From Phoronis australis (Eukaryota; Phoronida; Phoronidae), in NCBI GenBank assembly GCA_002633005.1, contig NMRA01000441.1, positions 318,809 to 382,808 on the forward strand: a stretch of DNA of 64,000 nt, in the 5' to 3' direction. The translations under genes and the position numbers were made by a program. The notes under the pieces were generated by a model. It was not told the DNA's origin. It saw only the letters and a list, made by a program, of their open reading frames with translations, and did no database searches. Positions 49,201 through 61,200 of the stretch are shown in pieces; the stretch's first letter is position 1; each line of letters opens with the position of its first letter.

Positions 49201-52200
49201 ATACAGAATCCACAGAACCTACAATGATCACCAGTGAAGGTTGTGAAAGACAGCCAAGATCTTACATTGCGGAAACTCAATGAGGAACAAGCTGCTCTTG
49301 AAAGACGTGACGAGCCCGCAGGATGTACCCATCTCGGCTGAGACGTGCCGTCAGGACATGCTAACTTCTCAAATACCTTCGTCCAAAGATGGCGTCATCG
49401 CATCCGAAGGGATTACAATGAGTGACAGACTTCGGTGCCTCAGTGGTGCCTGACAGAGCTCGATGATGCCCACCTGCGTGACATGAAGACTATATATACA
49501 TGTTCAAAAACGGTATTTTAATACCGTTAAAACGGTATAAGGAATGATATTTTTCTGCGTAGTTTTCTTGCTTTCATTGATCTAGTTTCATGTTCCTTTT
49601 GGGTGCCATGTAATTGTTGTAGCAGTGTGAACCATGTATGTATAACGGTTGTTCATTCACGTTATCGCATGCTTGGTGGGGAGATGTATTGATAGCTTCT
49701 TGTAAGTTGGGATATGTATCCAATTTCCTGTTGTGGGTGTCAAGCGAGATTTTACTCTTTGGCTTGGTCAATACCCGTGTTCTCGCTTGATGTCTGCGTT
49801 CATTCGAATTCATCGAGAAGTTTGAATTATTCCGACAAATGTTTTATGTCTACTCTCTTGTTTTTTATTTGCGCGCCAGATACACACAGTATTGATACAC
49901 CCAACCGCATGTTCATCACTTACAAATATACGCGTATGTTTGGATTTGACTTTTGGTCCCTAAACTGATATTTACCGTATGTACACCTCGGGATTGTCAG
50001 CAGGAAGCCCCGGCCTGTTCCGGTACACGCTTCAAAGATATCAAGTTATTACGTAACATTGATTTCAGGCAGTGATAAGCTCTGGGTGATATGTGCCTGA
50101 GCATTTACAATTTGAAGTGCGATACTTGTACCTAATGAACAAAGGTGTTTTAATGGGCAAAATCCACCCAAGTTTGCCACAGACATGACCGTGCACCTTT
50201 GCTTAAAGATCAGGAATTTTGCCTAAGGAATGAGAGTACAACACTGATAAAAATGGCAACTATGAGGTGGCGCAAATTAAATCAAACCCATCCGAAAAAA
50301 TGAAAAAACCTCGTCGTCTCCCTAATAGAAACCTGCTTGCCAAATTTCATGAAAATTCGTCCAGCAACTCCGAAGAAATGGAAGCCAATGGGAAAAAATT
50401 ACGATGACAAGACACAGCCGAAGGCACTTCTGGCGTTCAAAAGAATTAAGTTGCCATCTGTTGCCACATTCATAGGAACACATTTGTCACATTTCACAAA
50501 GGTCCTGTCAGGGGAATTATGATATACAGCTTTTACAGCTGCGGTTGCAAAAAAAGAAAGTTGCCCATTGGAGGCGCCACAGCAGTTGGACCCGTGTCCG
50601 AAAATCAACGTCAATCGTGCTGGCTGTGGTCAGTAGGAAAATATCTGCCAATTTTCTTAATGATCTATTTAGCTGTTTGAGTATAAAGAGGCTGAAGCAA
50701 ATAAGTCTAAAACGGCTGGAAATATAAATGTGTTGTTGTCTCATTAATGGAAACTCATTTGTCAAATTTCACGAAAACTGGGAAAACAAGGAACTCTGAA
50801 GATAAGGTAAACGTAAAAAATTATTATTAATAAGGAGCTCAACCGGAAGTGGTCGTCATCATCCGTTGTGACATTCATTGAAAAACACTGTCAACTGTCA
50901 TAAACATCATGCAAAGGGTTAAGGAGATACTCCACATCTCTCACAATCAGACTATAATGAAAAGAAATTGGCGCAAAACTCTTGCCTCCCAAAACGTCAC
51001 TTCCGGAGTAGAGGACGAGAAATTAATCAAATTACGAAAAGCTGTAATTAAGTGAAAAATGTGTCTGGGATAATAAGCGAACCTTATTTTTGCTAAAAGT
51101 GACATGAAAAAAGACTGCTTTCGCCTTTAAAACTGTATGAATGATAAATGCTCCACAAAACTGAATTTGTGATAAAAAGTTAACGCAAAGTTGGCTTTTA
51201 GAGGAAACTTTCGGAATCCGAATATACGCACCTACCAGCCCACAGATGGTGTATCGATTAGTGGGAATAGTTGAATTAGTCGAAATGCTTGTTCTGTGTC
51301 TCCCACGTGTGAGCCTGGTGAGCCTGCAGATGACGTCAAGTACGTTATCTACCTGTCCGCAGGTGGCGCAGCGATTAGTGGGAATAGTTAAATTGGTTGT
51401 AATGCCTGTTCTGTGTCTGAAGATGTGAGCCTGTTGCTGATGTCGTGTTTGTTATCAGCCTGGCCCTGAAATAGTTGAATTACGGTAGTTAAGATGCGTG
51501 TTTGGATTCCCTGAAATTGTGAGCCTGTTGATGACTTCATGTACGTTATCTACCTGCCCACATGTGGTGAAGCGATTAGTGGGATTAGTACAATTAATAT
51601 ATCTGGACACTTGACACTAGAAGTTGTAACACCAAATAAATACCCAAAAGGCCATGGGCGTTTCATTGGGTGGGCTTATCTATGGAAAATCATGGTAATA
51701 AGAATAATGTCCACTAGACGGCTCATAATACTTCGAATCCGGACGGCACTGTAGTCTCTTTAATAGAAACCTATTTGATAAATTTCGTGAAAATCCATCC
51801 TGGATAAACACAAAGATAAAAGGCTAAAACTGTCACTACAGGGTGCAGCGATAGTCGCATCGGTCAGAATTTGTTAGCATTTGTCGTCAGGTCCAAACTG
51901 AAGGAATCCACATGCTAAATCTCATTAAAATCCTGCAGTTGGTTTAGGAGATACAGCAGAGGACAACGGCCGCCTGGACAGAGATGACGGCAGTATGCGC
52001 CTAAGCATGTGTGGGCACATAAAAATAAAGTTGAATCGTTACCGTAGTAGGACCTGTTTAAAATTTACTCTAGGGATCCACCTTTTTGGTACTGGCATAC
52101 TTGAAGATAGATTGACACTTTTATGGTCACGTAAGCACAAAGAACAATATGTTTTGTAGTTGTAAAAACGAACTTAAAGATTTCTAAGGTTGGTGTTAAT

Positions 52201-55200
52201 AAGTTCAGGTGAATTATAGGTGCACTAAGTCGGACAAGCTACACAGAGTTAATGTCGAGCCCTGTTTAATTCACAGCATTTGACCTGCGTTTCCAACTTA
52301 TGTTTTCAGGTGTTCCTTATCGCCAGACCAGGCAAGTAGACGGCCTCATTAAGCAAACTCTTGGGGATGGAATAATGAGGAGGGTTTCTGGGGAACAAAT
52401 GTCACAATTGACTGCTTCGCTAGTTCTTAAGACGGATCTTGAAAGAGAAAGGGAACAACACAGGTAGGCCCATTTATAACGTGAAGTTCCTAAAACTGTA
52501 ATATTTTCTTCTTTATGTACATGTACAACCACGATAACAGATATTTTAACAATTTTTGGCTTGTTTTTTTAGCAACAGGTATACTAAAGGCTTTCAAATC
52601 TCTTAAGATGTATTAATAAAACTCTTTCTGTGACACACTGGATCATGGTAGGAACTCTTCAAACAAATGGTGTAAATTGTATAGACGTTTCAGTGTTGAC
52701 TTGCGCGTATAGACTGGTTATGAGAAGTAATCCGAGAAGGAAACACCGTACGAGGGCATAGAAAAGTTTTTGCCGGCATGGAATAATGCGAGAGAACAGG
52801 GTTGGTTCGTGTGCGAGCCAATAAACATGTCCGCTAGACATGAAAGTGGTCCGGGAATGAGGAATATGTGTACGCGAGAGGGGAGTAGCGTCCGTAAAAG
52901 AACTTTGTGCACGCAAGAGCAGGAACGTCTGAGTGCTTTAACAGTTGAGGAAAGCAGACTTGTCAATAAATATTATGTGCACGTGCGTTCTAACTATAGT
53001 GCCATACCCATAGACATCTTACACTTCTTAATCTATGGTCATATCAGCTCATCAGCAATGTGCTTGTTGTCTGACCATAGACTATAACGAGTATCTATGG
53101 TCTGACGAGGAAGAAGTCTTTAATAGATTTCAGTGGACATTGTCAAAATGAAAATCATTTATAATTGTCGCTCCGCAGTTTGTAATCCCCGACTGTTCCG
53201 ATCGAGACAAGGGACTGTTCCAAATGGAGAGGGCGGTAACCCAATGCATTTCGAATATCCTAGAGAAAAGTTCAAAATCAACAACGGTGGCGCCTTTGCT
53301 CAAAGTTTGCAGTTGATTATTTCGAAAACCTTAGCAAGAACAGCGAAACATGAGAGAATTTTGTAGACACTTTGTAAATATTACGTAACTTACTTATTTT
53401 TACCTCAATTTGGTGAATTTGTCAAGGACTCACGATTTCTTTTGATCAAAAGTCACACTGTCCTTTTATCTCCGAGTCTGAGCACGATGTACAGTCAACG
53501 AATCAGTCCTTCTGTTCTTCCTCTGCGGCTTGCCATATCATACATCAGATGGCTTCAACTATTCCTACATTGAAAGTGAACCTTGTTTACCAGGTTGTGT
53601 TTATTGCAAATATTTTTTCTGATAGCTCTAATCCCTCCCTACAAAGTATATATTTCCTGAAAAGTGAATAAATTTCCAAACAAAATTTATTATTCTTATT
53701 TACTTGTCGTAATTTTTAAACGAGATATGGATTTCTTAGTAATTTTTTTAACTTTGAATATTGTTCCTCCAATCATATTCTTTAGTCAACATGTTAATAA
53801 CGGCATTAGCTAGGGAACCGTGTCTCAGATTTTTGAAATGAGTCCTTGTTTTTCGGAACGAAGCCTTCAAAAATCAAATTCTCTAAAAACTGACTAATTA
53901 AAAAAACTAAGACCTATTTAAAAAATCTGAGACACCGTTCCCTCAAAAATGCCGTTATCATCAAGTTGATAAGAGACCGATACGATTGGAGGAACAATAT
54001 TTATAAAATCTCTGTTCAAAGTCAAAAATTTTTACTAAAAACCGCTTATCTCGTGGTTAAATAAAGACAAGTAAATAAGAGTGACAAATTTTATTGTGAA
54101 ATTTGTTCACCTTTGAAAGAATATTTGTAGGAAATAGAGCTTACAGGATTTAAGATATTTTCAAATACTAGTACAACCTGGTAAACAAGGATTACAGTTA
54201 CTTGAAAATCCGATACTAAATACATGTTGACAAATTTTTAACCAATTCTCGTTCTGTCACCTGCTAATGCATCATTGGCGTAAATCTTGAAAGTTGAAGA
54301 CAGAAATCAACAAAAAAACTCGTATTCTCTATCTCACAAATTGGATATTTATGGTCCAGGGTGGGTGATCTTTTCCCACATTTGCCGAGTAATTCGCTAA
54401 AAGCGTACACGTAGGCCCCGCTTGCACATTTAACAGACAGTGAATTTTCCTCCGAACTTTTGGGGGTTGTTGAGGGTTACAGAGCATTATTTTGTTTCAC
54501 AGAACTGGATGGAAATGTCGTTTTTAATGTCTGTCGATAGGCCAAAACCGGGTTTGGTATCATTTTAATGAGGACCGTAATTCGTTCATTATTAGTATTG
54601 GTCTTGTAGTAATCCATTATCTTACACCATTATTATCGTTGTCTCATTCCTTTGTGTTGTTTTAATTGAATGTTTCCAATTAAAATTTTGGTCTCAAATG
54701 AATGTATTGTTCCCATAGTTAGCGATAACTATTACTGAAAGGTCGAATGTAAAAAATACCAAAAACATGTTAAAAAGGATAGCATTTCCCTTTAAAGCCC
54801 TAAACAACACCAACTTTGAGAACTCCCGTTTTGGTTCATGTTTGCGGTGGAATGTTTTGTTTTTTAATATAAGTACAGTTGCTGGGTGTTATGTTTCTAA
54901 AAATACATCATAAAAAATGGGTTTGATTTATGCCATTTTGAAGTTTGCAATTTTTGCTTGACCCAAGAGCTGTGAGGGTGTTTAAAGAACAATATTAGGA
55001 ACTAAATAAAATTAATATAGATTATTATATTGCGAAGTCGTTGTACCCCGTAATCTAGAGCCCGAAGGATTTTGGAGAATTATCAGGCTCTAGATGAGGG
55101 GGATAACGACTGAGAAAATGTAATAATTTATTTATACCACACACTGAACAGAAACATTGCAGTGAATCCATCTACCTTTCTCGACAAGCCTCGTCTTTTG

Positions 55201-58200
55201 TAAGTACTTTCTATGTCAGAGGTCGGAGGTCGTGACCTTTCAAGAAACGCCGATTGTTAAAATGTATTTTTACTTAAAACCAAATAAAATTGAAACAAAA
55301 TATAACTAAAGTGAATCTGTTTAAATAATTTTTATTTTAAGCAACTACTCTAGCTTACTACACATCTTATCATGCTAAGCGTCCACCGTGAAAATATCGT
55401 CTGCTAAAGTAGGTCATCACTGGTTACGGAGTTTAATGTCCAAGTCAAAGCAACCCGGCATGTCGTTTTCATTGAAAATTTCCGTCTTATTTTTCATATA
55501 GCCACAGGCGCTCGGATTTCCAGATCACTCATAACCATATATAAGAAACATATGTTTCCTTACATGTAGTAGTGAGTGACGTCATTTTCGATCGAGGAGC
55601 AGATAGACCCAAGCGCCTGTGCATATAGCGTATAAATGTCGGTACAATGCCGTTTGTTGAACATTTTGTTGCGCGTGCTCATTTAAGTATTCTATTTTCA
55701 TGTTTGATCACGTCAGTCGCTCAGTGGTGCAGTTGTAAAGTCGACAACCGGAAACTCTTCCGGACGCAGAATGGAGAATCTTGACCAAACACATTGACCT
55801 ACATTATACAGCCCGTCACGTCACGCGGCCGTTGTAAAATGATGAGCTCCGTGCTTCACTCTTAGGTGAACCATTAGCTGATGTTGTGTCTGCTGGGCTG
55901 TTGTTGGTTAACGAAACACTGAAGACCGAAAATATCTAAAGAGAATAAAACCTAACATGTACACCATCAGGTATAATTCAGGCATAATTAAAAAATATGA
56001 GTGGTTGGATTTCAACCTAATTAAAAATATGGTCGGTGAGTTGCCAAAATCATCGGATGGAACGTGGGTTTATACCGGCGAGCTGTTTAAATTGGTGGTG
56101 GCAAAGTCAGGAGGCACATGCTCTCTAAAATTTTGCAACATTGTTGGCTACAACTCTCGCTTTCGCACCAATGACATAACTTCTAAGCAATGTAACCCCC
56201 CGCATAACTTTTTCTTACCCCACGCGCTAAGTTGTAAGTGCGCAGACGCAATGCGTAATTCTTATATGTTCATAATAATTAATAACAAAAGGGGTTCTAA
56301 AACAAAGAATTGATTCAACGTCGGACACAAAAGATTTCTTTACCACTCAAATTCGTCACTCGATCAACAGGGAAATACACTTTGTCTTCCGATCCTGGTT
56401 GGTGAATTCTCGTGACCTGTGGCAAAGCACCCGCCATCCCCCGTGTGACATCAGCAGCTGTAGAATGTAGGTCAAGGTGCTTGGTCAAGATTCTCCATTC
56501 TGTGCCTTTCGGACCGGGTTCGAAACCGGCTACGGTTTCCAGCCAAAATTTTATTTAACGCCGTTAGATAACTAAATGGGTTATTAAACGGTTACATTGG
56601 TCATTCGAGGCTGATATTGAGGTACAACGGAGGTTATGACTTGTGCAATATGAACAATTCTGCATATTTAGACAATTATCTTCAAAACTATAGATTTAAC
56701 TCAGTAAAGTACGTATTTTCTGATCACTGAAATTTTATTTGTACTCACTGGTCAACGTGAGATCTCAGAAAAGGTGCGACAGTTTTCTTATATATCTTTT
56801 CGTTTTCATTTTATGCAACTTTATCGTTGCTCACTTGGCGAAATAGCCGCGCTTTATTGAAATTGACCTATCGCTAGGGGCTTAACTGACCAATCAGAAC
56901 GTAGCATTCTTGACACACCTTCGTCTGCGTTTCGAAGCTGCCATTTTACCCGACAAACAACACGTTGTCGGTAAAGTTGATTTTAGTCCATATCCGAAGA
57001 AATTGTGCGATGAGAATTTTGAAACGGTGTTGCTATGATGTTTTTGGTGGCTATTGTGTAGGCCTATCTGTATTACTCCGGGGGTTTCTCAGTGTTGCCT
57101 GGCCGCCTAATTGTCTCGGCCTCTGCTGGATCTCAGCACTGCCTAGTCTATCGGTAGTCAGGCCAAGAAATTGTTGTTTTTAAGGACATTTTTTATTATT
57201 GTTCATTTATTTCGATCTATAATGGACATCGTATTGTTTTGTAGAGAGGTACATTTTTGTTATTCATATACCCGTATTCTGCGTTCAATTGAACTTCTCA
57301 CAAAAATTAACAGATTCGATTGGCACAGGCAGCGGCACCAGATTAGGCCTACTCAAAGTCTCATTCAAGCTGTTGTTACGAAAAAGTAAACACTGGAATT
57401 ACTTTTTGTTGAGAACCTCTAGTATACACTACATCTGTAAAGTTAGGGAAAGCTCATTTTGTAGTTGTTCAAACATTTATAAAGCTTTAAAAATAATTTC
57501 AATTATTTTTGTGAATGGCCATTTTTGCCACTACACCAGATTTGTCGTCTTTTGTAACCATACCTCAGCTAAGTGATCATGCTACGTTTAAAATTTAATG
57601 AAATTTGCCTTTATGTAATGAAACTACAGAAAATGTGAAGTTCATCAGAAGGTTGGCCTAAGTTAAATGTCTTACGGTGCACTCTGCTTGCCTAGGACAA
57701 GATGAGAATGTGCCTGAGCTATGAACCGGATTTTTTAATCAAAATATTTAGCTCAAAGATTAGAAACGTATAAACAGTGCTATCGACTCTACCTAATTTA
57801 CTCGAGGAATCCTATCATTTGTGATCTACTTTTCATTTGGCGGAATTTAGCAGACGTCAGAATAAAAATATCGGCGAGTTTTCACTGATTTTGTTCGAAA
57901 TATCTCAGCATCGTACAGGTAATTCGACTTTAAGGTACTACCCAGGTCGTGGACAAGAGTCAGCGCCAGATCCCATGTACATGTAATGCTGACTGGAGTT
58001 TTCAACCTACTGGTAAAAAAGGCGTTTTGGTAAAATCTTCCCTGCCATTATAATGCCGGCAGGTTTCCACTGTTGTGCGGTGGGATGTACTAATGACGGA
58101 AAAAGGCAAACCTGTATGAATGAACCAAGGTCATCTTCCCCCTGCATTTTATCTGCCTCAAAGCCACTGGCTGCAGCTGATAAAGCGGGAGAATTTCGAT

Positions 58201-61200
58201 CTCTGCCGGTGTCAAGAAGCTAAAACAACAGTGTACTTTAAGCTAATCAAACAATGGGAGCTGCTGACTGTGGAATTCATTCCTCTGCCCAGTTTTAAAT
58301 TAATGAACCGCTATGCCAAGTCTGAATCGGGATCAGTTTGAGGTATCTTTCGTGTTTTCATTACTCTAGAGAGCGCAAGTATGAATAGCCACCCTCATGC
58401 AATAGCGGAACCATTACAACTTACTTCCAGTAGTTCGTGTTTCGGATGACACCGGTTTTCAGAGGCCTGATATCAATCTTTTTTTGGTTAAGCACCAGGC
58501 TCGCTTTTTTGTGCGATGTGACGAGGCAAACGGCAATTCACTATCTACCACGCTCATCGACTCAAAACTGTCGTCAATAAATAAATAAAAAATATCGCAT
58601 CTTGTTGGCTAATTTTTATCGTGTTTCTTCCGCGAAAGAAGGATTCTACGCAAATTTTTCTCGAGGAATTCAATTTCAGAATCCAAACCCGTTGAAAAAT
58701 TACCAATTTCAATCCTTGACATTTCATTTTATTTTCAGGCAATATTTTATTGCCCTGTATATATCAGTCGCTAAGCTCCGCCCCCTTGCGAAATGTCGGC
58801 ACAAAAACAATAAGTTTTACCCAATGAGATAAATATAGCTCATTGGTTTTAACAGAAAACGTGTTGTTTGTCTGTTAAAATGGTGGCTTGGAAACAAAGG
58901 TGTGTCAAGAATGCTGCGTTCTGATTGGTCACTTAAGCCGTCACTCAAAGTCCAGGCGTGCGTTCAGTAGACGCTAGGACCTACGCTAGGACCTAGCTAA
59001 AACCAAGTCAAAGTCACGTGTTCTCATTTAAAATACACGGCAATATCTCGCGTAATCTCGCGAAGTCTTGCTTTTTAGCGAGGTCCTAGCGTTACTGAAC
59101 GGGAGGCTGGAGATCTCCATACCACACTACGAGTTTAGATGTCAAGGGCGGACTGCGACACCTGTTGATGTAGCGAAGCATTGTCCAACTACAACCACAG
59201 AACGGTCCGGCCTCCTAATGATTTTAAAAAACCTTCCTAGCAGATTAAATCAGATTTTGGCAAAATCAAAGAAAGAAAATTAAAAGTCTGCGCAACTACG
59301 TAGATTTTCATGCTCAACGTTTCGCTTTAATGGCTAAAACTAAACTATTTTGCACTCAACATTGTCAAGCAGTAAACTAACTGAACAAACACAGCAAACT
59401 ACAATAGATTCAAGGCAACAGAGACCGACGGCTCTCCTGCGGATTGAGTGAATGAGCAGCGTTGTTAGCCTGACTGGCCAAGGTCTCTTTAATGGGCTTA
59501 TCTCTGTTCAAAGCACTGTCTACGTGTCCAGTAGAGTTCACAACTGTTTTTTATTGTAGGTATGTCGATGACATTTATCTAGTATTTAAATATGAGGACC
59601 AGTCTGCTCATTTTTTCATCATATGAATAGCATGCACCACTTCATTCAGTTCAGTAACTAAAGGAGTTAACGAGATTCTAGTCTACCTCTTCGTCATCTG
59701 CTGGTTAAACGCGAGTCACGGTATGGTCACATCTATTTCATATCGTACTCCAACATTCTCTGGCTTATATTTGAAGTTTGACAGTTTTATCCCTGTGCAG
59801 TAAATAGTCTGATACACTATGGTTGGAAAATGTGCCCCAACGAATTTGTTTTTGAGGAAGATCTGGCATTTTTGAAATAGTTAAAGCCAATGGTTACTCG
59901 CGTAATTTTTGAGCAGTTGTAAACAATTTTTTTGGCAAAATGAATATAGTTTAATGATGCTCCTGAGTTTGGTCCTGAATTTCGTACAGTTTATTTCTCT
60001 CTACCATATGTTGGTGCTGGTGGTCTCAAGCTCGGAGACAAATAATGCGACTTATATTAGTCATGTTAATCCTAGTATTCAGCCCATCTTTGTTTTCAAG
60101 CCATTGTCCTCCCTATTACGTCATTTGAAATCACCCACTCCCATGTTGTTTTATTGAAGAGAATGTAGCTTATAGAATTACTTGCAATGTCTGTCCTGAA
60201 TTCTACATGCAGAGAAGCTTGGATGACTGACCTCATGAGAGCAGCAGTGTTTTAAGGTTAATCTCACCAGCACTGTTGCCAATTTAGTAAACATTTTTGC
60301 TAGGGAAGGTAACAGAGATAAGCTCTATATTAATGAGTCGTTGGCCATTCAGGCTACCAATACTGCTCATTCACTCAATCAGCACCAGAGCTCTATCGCC
60401 TTAAATCTATGGAAGTTAACTGTGCCGGTTTGAGTATACTCGTATTTGTTCGGGTGAGTTTTTGACACTGTTGAGTGTACATTGATTTATTGTCTTGAAA
60501 ATGTTTTAGCCATTAAAGCGAAACGTTGAGCACGAAAATAGTTGCGCTGATTTTTAAAATTCTCTCTTAACACCAGTTAATAAACCATTTCTGAGATATG
60601 ATGTTCCGATGTTAGCTACATTTGGACATTTTTCTAAGGTCCTACATAACCCCTAAATAATCAAGTACTAGTTAAAAGTAGTACACCTAATTACTGTTTC
60701 AGAAATGCACTACAGGAACTCGAATACAAAAAAGAATTGGAATCGAACTTAGAAGACGCAGAAAACAAACTAACTAAGACTCTAGACATAAACAAGCTGC
60801 TCCGGGCGGAGATAGAACAACTGCGGAATGAGAAAAAAGAACATGTTACAGTTGTGAGTGATGAAGCCAGCAATACTGTCAGGCCAAGTGAGACTCTAGG
60901 TATTGACAAGAAGTTCCAAGCACTAGCCATAAACTCTTACGAGACAGAGACAAAACAACCACAGAATGAGAAAGAACAAGTCGTTGTACCTGCTGAGACA
61001 GTTGTGAGTGATGAAGGCAGCAATACTACCGGGCTTGAGCAGGAATTGGCTAAGAAGACAGAAGAAACCAGAAAGCTCAATAAATATTTGAAAGAACAAT
61101 ATGTGAGGAGGGGCAGACATGTCAGTAAGGAAAGAGAACTTCTGAATGAACGTTCAAAAACGAATGCAACCATAAAAGAAGTGAATAAGAAAATGTCAGA

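Larger units (their letters stand above)
55010..56640. mobile_element. Composite repeat, copy B, interrupted by a 730-bp element
   Basis: It aligns with 40105-41000: AATCTAGAGCCCGAAGG hairpin remnant, TTTCTATGTCAGAGGTCGG, GGTCGTGACCTTT, TCGTCTGCTAAAGTAGGTCA, GCGCGTGCTCATTTAAGTAT, CAGTCGCTCAGTGGTGCAG (A-box side), and after the insertion CGGGTTCGAAACC (B-box side) and TTAGATAACTAAATGGG. The tRNA-like head is thus split by the element at 55774-56504. It lies in CARD gene intron 3. Confidence 0.8.
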
